Source of the DNA: Corynespora cassiicola
Taxonomy: Eukaryota > Ascomycota > Dothideomycetes > Pleosporales > Corynesporascaceae
DNA: 64,000 bases
Assembly: GCA_022059125.1 (NCBI GenBank)
Contig: JAEUWY010000023.1
Location: forward strand, 868,001-932,000
Reading direction: 5' to 3'
Shown here: positions 12,048 to 23,288 of the stretch, in pieces
Position numbering within the stretch: the first letter of the stretch is position 1
Layout of the letters: each line of letters opens with the position of its first letter
Notes under the pieces: model-generated
Told to the model about the DNA's origin: nothing
The model's input: the letters and a program-made list of their open reading frames with translations, nothing else
Databases searched by the model: none
Position numbers and translations under genes: made by a program

Positions 12048-13969
12048 ATGTCTTTGTCGGAGCGGTTGACGACAATGGAGGAGTATGAGCCGTGGAGCAG
12101 GGAGGCGAGCCCGGACTCGCGCCACCGCAAGATGAGCTTCAACCCCGTCGGAACCTGGACCCCGGCCCCCTACGAGGAACCCGTCGGCGCTTTCGAGGTG
12201 CCCAGGTGGAAGCGACTGGGTGAGTGTTTCCATCATGCAAGCAGCAAGGGCATGCGCTAACACGCTGCAGTCCAGGTCTTTTGCGCTGTGATATACTGCC
12301 TGTTCGCTGCCGGAGTCGTCTTCGGTTACGCTGCGATTAAGCCCGTACTACTCGAAGAGGATGTCTACAGGGAATACTGTACCCAGGAGGAGCTTGACAG
12401 CGACGTGCGCGTGTGCTACCAGCAGGAGTTGAGGTCAGTGTGAAGTGGCTGGGGTATTGCCGGCTGTCGGCTAACGCATCCTAGGCTCAACCTCATGTTC
12501 ACCATCGCCGCCGTGTCCACCAACGTCGTTGCGCTGCCCGTGGGCACCATTCTGGATCGGTGGGGCCCCCGGGTCAGCGGCCTTCTCGGTGCTAGCTTCA
12601 TCACCGTCGGCGCCTTGCTGTTCGCCTTTGCGTGGGAGCTGCCTTTCGATGCCTTCATCCCGGGATACTTGTTCCTCGCGCTGGGCGGACCTTTTATTTT
12701 CATATCGTCCTTCCAGCTCAGCAACACGTTCCCCCAGTCTTCTGGTCTCATCCTGGCGCTGCTCACCGGAGCTTTTGACACGTCCAGTGCCATCTTCCTG
12801 TTCTATAGGTTGATTTACCAGGCCACGGATGGCGGGTTCAAACCCAAGCACTTCTTCCTGCTTTACCTCGTGGTTCCTGTGTACATCTTCATCGTCCAAT
12901 TTGCCGTCATGCCGGCAGTCTCGTACAAGACGGTCGGCGAGCTTGTCAACCAGGTCGAGACCAGCGCCGAGGATGTCATTCACGATTCCGACGACGACAT
13001 TGAGGATGAGGCCATTGTCCAGCGTCTCCAAGATGCACGCCGCGCGCACCGCGAGAGCGTTGTCAGCGAGATCACAGAACTGCTTGGTACCAAGGATGCA
13101 ACCGATCAAACCAAAGAGGAGGCAAAGAAGAGGGATATTTCGGGTGTCTGGGGAGCGCTCCACGGCCGCACGGCAGCCCAGCAGATCCGCACGCCCTGGT
13201 TCATTCTCATCACGCTCTTCACTGTGCTGCAGATGACCAGGATTAACTACTTCGTCGCGACGATCCGATCCCAGTACTTTTACCTTTTCCACGACTACGC
13301 CAAGGCGGTCGAGATCAACAACTTCTTTGACGTGGCACTCCCCTTGGGCGGCGTCATCTCGATCCCCTTCATCGGCCTCGTCCTCGACAACACAAGCACG
13401 ACCTTTTGCATGTCCCTCCTCGTCACCATCGCCACCACCATCGGAGTCCTCGGCGTGATCCCCCAGACCTGGGCCGCCTACGCCAACATTTGCCTATTCG
13501 TCATCTACCGCCCACTCTACTACACAGCCGTCTCGTAAGCCATACCTTCCTCTCCGCCTCCAAACCAATCATTAACCTTTTTGTTAGCGACTACTCGGCC
13601 AAAGTCTTCGGCTTCGCCACCTTCGGCAAAGTCTACGGCCTCATCATCTGCCTCGCCGGCCTGCTAAACTTCTCCCAGTCGGCCCTCGACGCCGCCACCC
13701 ACAAGACGTTCCACAACGATCCCGTGCCCATCAACGTCATCCTGCTCAGTCTCGCGCTGCTCGTCGGCATCGCGCTCGTCGCGTTTGTGTTCAAGAAGAG
13801 CCACAAGATTCATCGCGAGAATATTGAGGAGGAGGCGGAGGGGGCGAGGGAGGTTCTGATGCCTGGCGCGAATGGCGTCGGAGTGTCGGATTATGGGGCC
13901 ATGGCGAATGGGAGTGGGAATGGAAATGGGGCGGCGGCCGAGGAGGAGAGGAGGGGGAGAAGGATGTAG
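12048..13969 (+). CDS. Major facilitator superfamily transporter, Fmp42-like
   Basis: Exons are 12048-12219, 12271-12433, 12485-13534 and 13588-13969, giving 588 residues. The start MSLSERL precedes a cytosolic tail of about 55 residues, then the first helix begins (VQVFCAVIYCLFAAGVVFGY). The conserved MFS loop 2-3 motif appears as LPVGTILDRWGPR. A long acidic central loop (HDSDDDIEDEAIV...) separates the two six-helix halves, as in fungal Fmp42 and SLC43-like carriers. The C-terminus is Gly/Asn-rich and basic and is probably disordered. Yeast Fmp42 was found in mitochondrial preparations; related SLC43 carriers move amino acids. Substrate here is unknown. The small first introns carry CTAAC branch sites. 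Confidence 0.87.
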
Positions 13970-15595
13970 GCTCGAGGTGCCTGTCTGCTTTCAAGAGGAA
14001 ATTCGGTGGGGAAAAAGGGCTGTTGATGACCAAAAAAAGTTTGTGCTTGGATTTCATTTTGGGATCTTCTTTCCCATGGTTTGGACTTTGGATCTAGGCA
14101 TGGCGAGGCGTTTGGTTTCTCTCCATGGGTCGACCTTTTTTGCCTTGCTTTTTCTCTTTCTCAGGATCTATGGGCGTGTTTCTTGCCATGTTCGCGTTGG
14201 GACTTGCTGGGTTCGTTCGGGATTGTTTTGAGCGCCGGCGCTACACCGTGAGCATCGAGATACCTCTCAGCGCGCTTTTCCGGCTTTTGTTTCCTGTTTT
14301 GTCTGCACGCATGGATTTGGGTAGCGGTGGATTGTTGGAGCGGGGTTGGACGGGGGTGGTTGAGATTGATGAAGCTTGATGAACGAGACGAAAAGAGAAA
14401 ATGGCATAAAACGGGGCAATGGAAGTAGGAGAGAGAGTAGATAGTAAAGAAAATGCGTAAATACGAATGCTGCAAACGGGCCGAATCGAATGCATGGCTG
14501 CCATTCCCCCCCCCTCTCTCGTGTCTTGCGGAATGCAGCATCTGCCTCGGGCTTTGTCGATCCAGCGCGGCGAACGACGATGGGATGGCCGAGGGAGTGA
14601 TCGGAAGATCCGAGGTGCCAATCAGACCACAACGACTTCAGCCGATTGACTGATGGTGCGGACGGTGCCTGCAGTGGGAAGGTAGATTAGTAGTTTGGTT
14701 GGTTGTGTAGGTAAATCTCGGCTTGGAATCCGATCGCGATGAGGTATCGTCGCCGGGGCGTGTGCCGACCGCGTCGCAACAGCGCGGAAGCGCATTGCGC
14801 ATACGAACTATACGCACCGTGCAATTGAATCGCACAGCGCACAGTAAGCACCCCGTCCACCACACCAGAAGAAAGAAAAGGCTCAAACACGACGAAGGGG
14901 AGAGAGAGAAAAAAAGTGAGGACGAGCAGATACGCACCCGCGCACCCCAATTCCGACCCCCATTCCGAACCAAAAAAAAAAAGCCCCCGAAGACCCTCCA
15001 TTACACCCACTCCCCGCTCTTTGCCCTCTCCTTCTTGCTCCTACACCACCCGGCTCCCTACCCGCCCAACGCCATCACTTCCCCCAATCTCCAATCCACC
15101 CACCCTCCGGACCCAAAACAGTGCACCTCGCACGAAATCCCTCCGCGCCGTCACATCAGCAGCAGCGGATCCGCAACCCTCGCGCCCCACACCCTCGTCA
15201 CCTCCCCTCTCGGCACCCACGCCCTGGCGCAGAACCCCCGGGGGGGGTGTGGTACGTACCTCCGCCTCGCTCGCAACGCAGGTGGCGACCTCGCCTCTCT
15301 TAAGAAAGAAAAGAAGGGAGGAGGGAATGGCGATTGTAGAATAGAAACTAGCATTCGCCGCAGCCGCCGCCGCGCGCAAAGAGAGTAGTAGTAATTGTAC
15401 GTTTGGGGGTGCGGGACCGAAGGTCCGGATCGGGAAATGCGACGCCAGAGTGACGAGCGAGGGCGCGCGCAAGGGCCCGGAGCTCGCAATCGGTGGAGAC
15501 GGAGGGCTGGACGTCGTTTCCGGAAGAGGGGTGCATGTGCACCAGGGAAATGAGGCTAGAATGGGTGTGCGGTGCCGTTTTTTTTCGCGGGGCTT

Positions 15596-15611
15596 GGGGG
15601 GGGGGGGGGGG
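15596..15611. repeat. Poly-G tract, 16 bases
   Basis: An uninterrupted run of sixteen G about 75 bases upstream of the TATA box of the GFA gene, flanked by other G-rich blocks. Its length is likely to vary between isolates and to be prone to sequencing error. Confidence 0.9.
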
Positions 15612-15685
15612 TTCCCATCGGTGGGAGGGATGGTGGTGGATGCGTGTTGGGGCGTGCCTGCCCGCCCGCCCGCCGCAGGGCTCCT

Positions 15686-15694
15686 TATATAAAG
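15686..15694 (+). promoter_or_regulatory. TATA box of the GFA-family gene
   Basis: TATATAAAG about 165 bases before the ATG at 15859, downstream of the G-tract. Confidence 0.55.
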
Positions 15695-15858
15695 GGTCGT
15701 GTCCCGGCTTGAGGACCTTGATGTCTTTTGGTTACCTTTTGAATTACTGATCTGGGATACTAATCGCGAGCGAGACTTGAGATTTTATTGGTTGACACGG
15801 GTTACGAACGTTACGGGATTACTACCACATCTATACACGAGACACGCATACAGACACC

Positions 15859-16786
15859 ATGACGACTTTCAAGGCCCATTGCCATTGCAAGCAGACCGAG
15901 TGGGAGGCGGTCCTCACCCCCGAGCAGCAGGGACACATTCTTTGGTGAGTTGCTGCCGCCCGCCCAAATTGGCTGCGGATTTCGCAAGCTGACCAGCGTC
16001 GTCCCATCTAGCCATTGCGACACGTGCAAGTACCTCTCGGGCTCGACCTTCACCCTCAACCAAATCATCCCCACATCCGCCCTCACCATCACAAAGGGCA
16101 AGGACAAGCTCGGAAAGTACACCTACTATGGCGAATCTGGTAAACTCCTCTCCAATCCTTCAATCAACTCGCGTCAGACCTTTTCCATTGGCTAACCTAA
16201 ACCCCCCCACCCCCAGGCAAGGGCGTCCACTGCTACTTCTGCGCCAACTGCACGGCGCACGTCTACCACCAGCAAGAGGTCATGGGCCCCGACTCCATCG
16301 TCCTGCGCACCGGCCTCCTGACCGAGGGAATCAAGAACTTCAAGCCCGCGGCTGAGATCTTCGGCAAGGCCAAGCTGCCCTGGGAGAAGGAGGTGGCCAC
16401 CACTTTCGACACCATGCCCCCATCGTAAGTGCCCGCTGCTCCCCTGCCTCCCTTCGTCGGGCTGGCGAATGAAAGAAAAAAAAAAACGACCGGTACCTTT
16501 CGGGAAACGAAAAAAAGCCACGACTTTTTTTGTCATAGCGGACACCATGTTATTTCCTTTGTTGGCCTGATGGTGCGGAATATCATGTACCTTTCCCCTC
16601 GCTTCTTTTTGTAAGGCCTTAATGCAATTGTAATGGCTGTCTGCCCAGAAAAGCTAAATGGTCGATGCCCGCCTACCTCCGCCCACATGTCATGTGTGCG
16701 ATAACCTTTTTTTTATTCCTCGTTTCGGGACGTTATGCTGATATTTGACGTGCTTCAGAGAGCCAGAGCCCAAGTCTAAGCTCTAA
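15859..16786 (+). CDS. GFA/CENP-V-fold zinc protein (DUF636) with alternative C-terminus
   Basis: The GFA family binds zinc through cysteine pairs and includes a glutathione-dependent formaldehyde-activating enzyme; most fungal members have no assigned substrate. Common exons are 15859-15944, 16012-16139 and 16217-16424. Zinc ligands are visible as HCHCKQTEW, CHCDTCKYLSG and CYFCANCTAHVYH. Without further splicing the frame ends at TCG TAA (16423-16428), giving 141 residues. That TAA lies inside a perfect GTAAGT donor. Splicing 16425-16758 out keeps the same serine and adds EPEPKSKL before a stop at 16784-16786, giving 149 residues with a canonical SKL peroxisomal signal. The intron would be 334 bases, far longer than its neighbours. 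I list the long span; the short form is 15859-16428. Confidence 0.85.
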
Positions 16787-17097
16787 AGTCTTGCGATTGC
16801 GACCGCGTTTGCCCTCCTCTCACCCCCCTGTGGCCCCAATTGCCTAGCGCCCGGCCACCACACTACTGCTGCTGCCTCGACTCGGAATCGCCCGTCGGAA
16901 AGGTGGTCTTTCTTTGCAGTTGAATGATAGATGTATTTAGGGGTTCATGACCTAACAGATAGAGAATATGGATCGATTGCCATATAGCTATGTTGAATGT
17001 TGGTATCTACGTGCATGCTCGCTCTTCTCGGGGTTCAAATCGTACAGCACCGTCTCTCTTTTTCTCGTTTACACTCTCGTTCCTCTCAGACTACGGC
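16787..17097. other. Convergent 3' region between GFA and msrA genes
   Basis: About 310 bases holding the two facing 3' ends. It is T-rich in part; no gene is seen. Confidence 0.6.
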
Positions 17098-17812
17098 CTA
17101 CTCGGAGAGCGGGGGAAAGTTGCGCAGGAAATGCGAGGGGCATTCGTAGCCTGCGGGGTCTGTCGTCGCGTTAGCATGGCCTTGTCGCGGCGCCCGCGGA
17201 AGAGCTTGGGCAGGTGACTCACTCTTGTCCAGGTACAGCTGGTGGTACGTCTCAGCATCCCACCACTGTCCGGCGGGGAGCACCTCGGTCTTGACGCCGC
17301 CCTTCCACCACTCCTTGTCCACCTTGGACGTGATGTCCTTGGCAATCTTCTGCTGCTCATCGTCGTGGTAGAAGATGGCGCTGCGGTACTGGCTCCCGAC
17401 GTCGGGGCCCTGCCGGTTCGCCGTGGTGGGGTCGTGCATCTTGTAGAAGAATTCGAGGAGGGTGCGGTACGAGACCTGCGACGGGTCGTAGACGACCTGG
17501 AGGGCTTCGGCATCTGCGTCTTCTGTCAGCTTCGAGTGCGCGCGTGTGGGTTGGAGCGTGGCGCATCCACATACGTCCAGTGCTGCCGCTGCAGACAGCT
17601 CGGTAGCTCGGGCTGTCTGTGTCGCCGCCAATGTATCCCACGCGCGCGTCCAGCAGGCCCTTTGTGCCGAAGTGCTTCCTGTACAGGTGCTCGACGCCCC
17701 AGAAGCAGCCCGCGGCCACCGTCGCCTTTTGCGCGCCGTCCGGGACGGACATGGGAGGTGCGGGGGCGGTGCTCATACTGAAAGATCGAATTATGCGGTT
17801 CAGAAAGGACAT
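17098..17812 (-). CDS. msrA: Peptide-methionine (S)-S-oxide reductase MsrA
   Basis: MsrA reduces methionine S-sulfoxide in oxidised proteins back to methionine. Minus-strand exons are 17812-17575, 17522-17223 and 17159-17098, giving 199 residues, the usual size. The catalytic site AAGCFWGVEHLY puts the nucleophile at about C36. DVGSQYRSAIFYH and the C-terminal NPAGYECPSHF complete the signature. Both introns are short (52 and 63 bases) and the split codons restore conserved residues. The first ATG gives MSFLNRIIRSFS, a short basic and hydrophobic leader resembling a mitochondrial signal; a second ATG twelve codons on (MSTAPAPP) would give the cytosolic form. Upstream frame continues only from a GTG, so 17812 is the first ATG. 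Confidence 0.94.
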
Positions 17813-18085
17813 AGAGGTGTAGGAGCAGACGAGTATGCAGATGAGAGTGAGGAGCTTCACTTTGAATAAGTGGCGCGTGTGTGTGGGAGCTTGAGGGGTT
17901 AATTAAGTGGGGGATTGAGGCCGCAGTGGAGACTGCTTTATGTGGAATGGGTATTTGAGATTCGGCGCCATTGAGCCCGTCTCTGACGCCATGATTTGTG
18001 ATCCAGATCCGTGCATGCGCCACACGCCACAGAAGCGGACCCCCGCGGCGACGCTGATTCCATATCATGCAGAAGCGCGGTGCCA

Positions 18086-19201
18086 TCATCCTTTGGTGCC
18101 ATCGCCATGTTCCAGATACCATCGGACGCCCTCTTCTAGGACCTCGTCGTAATGCTGCTGCGGCACAAAGCCGAGCCTCGTCCTAGCCTTGTCGATATTG
18201 TAGGTATTCGTAAAGCAGCAGTATTCGACCTGCTGCCTGCCCAGAAGGCCCGGCCGCTTCGTGCCAAACGTGAAGACCCAGTACAGAAACTCGAGGACGT
18301 TTGCGAGGGCCAGTGCGAACCATGCAGGTATATTGGATGAATGGTCACGCTTGTCTTGGTGCCCCGCGATCCTCCAACAGTCTCGCGGGAACCCCCAGAA
18401 CAAGTGCGGCTCGCCATCGTTGATGTTAAACGCTTCTCCTGCGATGCCCTCCCACTTGTCAGGGTTGAGCAGGGCGCGTGCGAGGACCAGATGCGATTCT
18501 GCGGCGTTGCGCGAGCTGCAATAGCTCCACAGATTGTTTCCGTCACCGATGACCACCTTGGTCTGCTTGTTCAGCAGGGCATCCATGCATCCAGCAATGG
18601 TTATGGCGTTGTGGCTTCCGTACACCATGGGGAATCGCAGAGCACCGGTAGCAAGGTATCCAGCCCAGCCACCGGGTCCGACCGAGTCTGTGGGGGTGTT
18701 GTTGGCGCCCAGCACCATGTCCTCTGCGTCGGCTTTGGCTCGTGCATAGAGGGCAGCTTTGGGGTCCTTGTTCGCCAGAAGACAGTCCTCCCTTGCGTCC
18801 AAGTGCTCGAGCCCTGCATTGACCATGCTGGAAGATGTGTACACAAAGACTTGCACATGCTTCGATTCCAGGGCCAGCTCGACGAGATTCTTGGTGCCAT
18901 CTACCGTGACGCTCTTGAATTCTTTCGCACTGCCCGTGGTGGGTGGCGCAGAGGAGGCGTGGATAATGACTGTTGGTGCGAGTGCTTCTAGAGCCTGCTG
19001 GATAGACGCGCGATCGGTGATGTCTCCGTCGAAGTATTTTGCGCCGTCCACGTGGTACTGCTTGCTGCGGGTCGCGAAACGGCTCAGTGCAGCCACAGAG
19101 GAGAAGGTAAAGTCTTGGACCAGGTGTCGCACAATGTGGAAACCGACGAATCCACACCCTCCGACAACTAGGACAGACGGCTGGTTTGGTGGCGAAGACA
19201 T
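18086..19201 (-). CDS. 3-beta-hydroxysteroid dehydrogenase/Erg26-like NAD(P)-dependent dehydrogenase
   Basis: A single-exon extended SDR of 371 residues. The N-terminal nucleotide-binding motif is VLVVGGCGFVGFHIV. Downstream are the catalytic serine region (VYTSSSMVN) and YARAK, the Y-x3-K pair. The C-terminal half contains a hydrophobic segment (WFALALANVLEFLYWVF) that could anchor it to membranes, as in sterol-4-alpha-carboxylate 3-dehydrogenase (Erg26). Erg26 removes the C-4 carboxyl during ergosterol synthesis. The family has paralogues in secondary metabolism and I cannot say which this is. It lies about 270 bases upstream of msrA on the same strand. Confidence 0.82.
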   Translation of the reverse strand: MSSPPNQPSVLVVGGCGFVGFHIVRHLVQDFTFSSVAALSRFATRSKQYHVDGAKYFDGDITDRASIQQALEALAPTVIIHASSAPPTTGSAKEFKSVTVDGTKNLVELALESKHVQVFVYTSSSMVNAGLEHLDAREDCLLANKDPKAALYARAKADAEDMVLGANNTPTDSVGPGGWAGYLATGALRFPMVYGSHNAITIAGCMDALLNKQTKVVIGDGNNLWSYCSSRNAAESHLVLARALLNPDKWEGIAGEAFNINDGEPHLFWGFPRDCWRIAGHQDKRDHSSNIPAWFALALANVLEFLYWVFTFGTKRPGLLGRQQVEYCCFTNTYNIDKARTRLGFVPQQHYDEVLEEGVRWYLEHGDGTKG

Positions 19202-21563
19202 TGGAGCGGGGGCAAAATGCGGCGTGGAAGAAAGCAGGTGACTTCAGATATCTGACGAGAAGCTATAGGGCTTAGGTGGCGTAGTCGACCTGTTTTGGTG
19301 TAGCACCGTTTTTGGACGAGTCCTTTCCGACGTAGTCCTCTGGATGCAATGCATCTGCACGACTGCAAAGGCGAGAGGGAAAAAGTAAAAAGTGACGATA
19401 GAGAACCAATCGACTTAATCAAGTAATTCGTAGCATAAGAAGCCGTTCGAACATTACATTCTCAAGCCAGGTAGAGTCACCATCTTCCACGCGCAGTGTA
19501 AGTGTTCCTCCCTCTCTATTGTTTTGAAGTATGGACTACATTGTGATCTAGTTTAAGATGGAAGTTCTGGAGTCGGAAATGCAGCGGTTACTCTGGCTTG
19601 GGTTCCATACTGATGTGAGCGTCGGATCCAGAAGATGCGAGGCACAATGGCGCCTTCCTTCGCACAATTGTTGAGGGTTTCTACACCATGGCAAGCCCCA
19701 TCTCTGTCATCCTCAACGTCGCCTTCCAGCCTCCCTTCCGGACAGCTCCGCCAGTTTGCATCTCTTTCCTTTCTCGTTCTTCTCTTGATTCGGTTTCGGA
19801 CGCTTTCCGAGATGTTGCATCAGCAGATGCTTGGGAGCCTCTTTACCCGGAGCCGACTAACAAGTCTTCGCCCGTTCCGTCTTCACCAAGGGAACGCGGC
19901 TTCGGTCATTCGATCGCCGCAAGTGCATCTTCGCGATTATGAGAGCAACAGGCTGAAACTCGTTGCCTTCGCATCGACCTGTGTTATCGTGCTGTCGTAC
20001 GCATCGGTTGTGCAGAAAGAAGGCGAGCCGGAAAAAGCTGTCCTTTTCTCTTCCAAGCGACCGTCCCTTCGTACCTCATGCATTATTCCTTCTTCCTTTC
20101 ACTTTTCAGATCATCCTTGAATTCTGCAAGTTTCCCTGCCCCTAACCTCCATGTCGTACCATTGCCAAGTCGACGGCCGGCATGCTGCGCTCTGCGCGCC
20201 TTCGTGAAGAAGTACCTGCAATCAAATTTCATATATCGTACCCAGAGTTTCGACGGCGGCTGTATTGTGGGCATTCGTTTACCGGAAAAAGCCAGGTCTG
20301 GAAGCATCACGATACCCTTTTGGAGTCTCTTGTCGTCCCAATCGCTGCACATGCCAAACGGCTTTGGGTCCAGAAGCTGGCTTCAGCAAAAGGCTATTTT
20401 TATCGTTTCCCTTCAGATCCAGTAGGTGGCCCTGCAGTACCCAGCATTCGCCAAGTTGGATGCATGCTGGGGTTCGGTCTGCAGTGGGGTGACAAGCATT
20501 AATTTAAGGTTAATCTACAGATCATTTCTGCCACCCGTTTCGAGATCTGCGACATGGGTCCCATTCGAGCGGCCATGCTCACCGCAGTGCTTCAAGAAAG
20601 CTCAAGATTATTTTCAGTGCTCGATACCAGCATCATATGCCGCCATGTTGCCATACGAGTCTCGTAGATGAGTTTCCCTGACTCTGTGGAGCCGCTTCTG
20701 CTCAATCCTGCTCGTCTATGCACGAGATCCAGTCCATTTGTTCTATTTCAGGACCATCATCCTAGGATTGCATATTCATTCAATTCAGCTTCAATATCCA
20801 GGCACCGTGCGCCCCTTGCCGCGTCTCGAATCCTGAGCCGTTGGGCGAGAATACTCCCGGTGGCTGGGTATCCGAAGTCATATGATGTGGAAATGTCCAT
20901 GTCTTGTGGCAGACCGGGAGCTCTGGTGCTCGTATTTCCTTATTATTCCTTTTATCACATCGCTCACAAGCGTGTCCGAGATTACTTTGAGCCCGTCAAT
21001 CAAAGTATTTCCTGGTTAGCTTGATGACAAACGAGGAGCTTGCCGGCATGCAGCAGCCTTAGGCCGGGATCACGTCGGCCCTCGACCGGGACAGTCGATA
21101 TGAAAAGCCTTGCTTTTGGTGGAAAAGGTGTAGTGCAATGCCGAGAGTCAAAATCGCCTGCTCTTTCCGCTAGTTTTTCGTGTTCCTAGAGATTACCCCT
21201 CAGAAGCGGGCCACCTTCGAGACCTTCTTGACTATGTCACATCAGACCTCATGGACAACACGAACTCACCTGAGAAGATACGATTCCTGGCCTATGAGCA
21301 GTCTCAAAAGGCCGCGCCATGCGAGGGTAATATTGAACGTGTATCTTGGCGTCAGTTATCTGCTTCTGGTCGCGTGGTTACATCAGTAAAAATCCTGGCG
21401 TTGTAGGTGCGGGTACGGTCCAGAGGTGCCGAAAGACTGGTATATAACTCCAGCCATATCCCCCCAGATTGATCTTCATCCACTTACCTTTGATAATTCT
21501 TTCAGTACCACGCTCTATAAACAGCACGCTGCATATTGCGATCCTTGCTCCATTGCAATCAAT
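19202..21563. other. Long region without a supported gene
   Basis: 2.36 kb between the dehydrogenase and the DUF4360 gene. Several frames are open for 60-160 codons on the plus strand (for example 19635-20120 and 20668-21024), but none shows a recognisable domain. At about 21170-21397 one frame reads like a coding remnant. A TATATAA box at 21441 belongs to the DUF4360 gene. Confidence 0.55.
21441..21448 (+). promoter_or_regulatory. TATA box of the DUF4360 gene
   Basis: TATATAAC about 120 bases before the ATG at 21564. A second TATAA lies nearer, at about 21516. Confidence 0.5.
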
Positions 21564-22288
21564 ATGAAGTGGCTTCTCGCTCTCGTCCCCTTGGTCGCTG
21601 CCGCCCCAGCTCTGCCCAACGTCGAGCTCGGCGATGCTCCCCCGCCAGGACAGGTATGTTGATATTCACTTCAAGGTGACATCTTGTGTTGAGTAGTCGT
21701 AGGTCAAGATCCGAGGCATCACCTACGGAGGAACTGGTTGCCCACAGGGTACTCTAAGCTCTCAGCTCTCGTCTGATCGAACCCTCGTCACCCTCATCTT
21801 TGACTCCTACATTGCCTCAATTGGCCCTGGCGTTACCGTTACCGAGAACCGCAAGAATTGTCAGATCAATGTTGCCCTGGAATACCCGGGAGGTTTCCAG
21901 TACTCCATCATGAGCGCTGACTACCGAGGATATGCTGCTATCCAAAAGGGCGTTACCGGAACCTTGAAGTCGACCTACTACTTCTCTGGACAGACTGAGC
22001 AGGTATACTTGTCCTTCCTAGGAAACATGTCAATTTCTAATGCCCATGCAGTCTTCCACGGAATACAACTTCGTTGGTCCACTGAATGGAGACTACCTTA
22101 AGCATGATGAAGCCGACAGCACCTCGATTGTCTGGTCGCCCTGCGGTGCGGAAGGCATGCTCAACATCAACTCCCAAGTCCGCATGACTACCTCCAACAC
22201 GTCTGCCAATGGCCTCCTCACCACGGACTCGACCGATCTCAAGTTCACCCAAGTCGTGTACGTACAATGGCAGAAGTGCAACAAGTAA
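21564..22288 (+). CDS. Secreted DUF4360-family protein
   Basis: Exons are 21564-21653, 21703-22002 and 22052-22288, giving 208 residues. The N-terminus MKWLLALVPLVAAAPA is a clear signal peptide with a likely cut after AAA or APA. The mature part matches the DUF4360 pattern: KIRGITYGGTGCPQGT, then a beta-rich core with CQINVALEYPGGFQYS, and a Cys-containing end (SPCGAEGMLNIN and VVYVQWQKC). Members are extracellular proteins of fungi with no assigned activity. The stop TAA at 22286-22288 overlaps a GTAAGT. A splice from 22285 to the AG at 22337 would replace the last residue with a 22-residue tail, but the unspliced end agrees better with the family's usual Trp-x-x-Cys end. Confidence 0.88.
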
Positions 22289-23288
22289 GTCCAGCGCGAC
22301 TGATCCTACCAGTCCCGACAAGGAACTCCACTCCAGTGCTCTGGCTATTACCTACTGGAGAGTGCCCCTCGACTACTCTCTGCTCAGGTGGAGACCCTGC
22401 TAGGATGCATGATAGCTTTGTCGTTTGATTTGGTCCTTTTTGGATACTGGAATGCAAATTTGGCTTTAGACATTGTGCCGCTTTGAAGTGATGTTCTTTT
22501 TGAGTGCTATCCGGGCGCTCGGCTCCGTGCATGCAAGACGTTCTACGTGATCCCACGGATCTGGTAAGCTGCATATCCGAGTTTTTTATGCGCGAGAAGA
22601 TCATGCTCAAAAGGGTATTGGCGCCAACTTTGATGGTGTAGTAGCTTCCAGTTCTATTTGTCCATCGGAGAGGAAGGTTAGTAGCGAGCGAATACGACCG
22701 TTGGCCTTCCCCGTGCGGGAGGCATTACAGGTGTAGGCCTGACAGTGCAATGGCATACGTGTTGTGCAACCTGGCGAGGCATGGTCGGAACGAATGCGCA
22801 TCAGAAGCATGATGTCATTCAGCTGAAAAGGGGCACAATGAACCGGGTTCGGAGAAGATGTTGGAATGAAGCACCGCGCGTTGCTACGAGCGGAGTGGAG
22901 CCGAGGGGAAGACGGGCAGAGCAGGGTCACAAGGCGCCGGCCGAAGTGGAGAATGCGAAGATCAAGCAGCCCAAGGCCGACGAAGTGAAAAGCGACACGT
23001 CGGGTGACGGCATGGATGCTCGGTGCGGTAGGCCTGGGGAGGCAACGCAGGGCCCTCACGTGCGTTGGCGGCGCATTGGGCGCGGTTGCCAGTCTCACAT
23101 CCCTGTCTGTTTACCGGGGTCCGTGCGTCAACAACAGAAGATTCCGAAGCCGAAGGCTCAAATGCACCACCCCGACAGACCCAACTACCCTCGCTCAGGT
23201 CCCTCTCGCCCAGACTGCAGCACCACCGCAGAGTTGTTGCTCAGCATTCACCTACCCAGTCTATACTAACCAGCAGCGAAGCGCCAGC
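22289..23288. other. Intergenic, DUF4360 to kinesin
   Basis: 1.0 kb holding the DUF4360 3' region and the kinesin promoter. No gene supported on either strand. Confidence 0.6.

Larger units (their letters stand above)
13970..15858. other. Intergenic, MFS to GFA gene
   Basis: 1.9 kb with no supported gene. It holds the MFS 3' region, then GC-rich sequence with homopurine and homopyrimidine blocks, an A11 run near 14974-14984, and a G16 run at 15596-15611. A strong TATATAAAG box lies near 15686-15694. Confidence 0.6.

Noticed and set aside
12471..13292. 273-codon minus frame opposite the MFS gene
   Set aside because: Antisense to a clear transporter exon. The hydrophilic, charged composition mirrors the opposite strand.
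16425..16537. Shorter alternative intron in the GFA gene ending at 16537
   Set aside because: It gives a non-conserved tail and loses the SKL end. The long intron explains the frame better.
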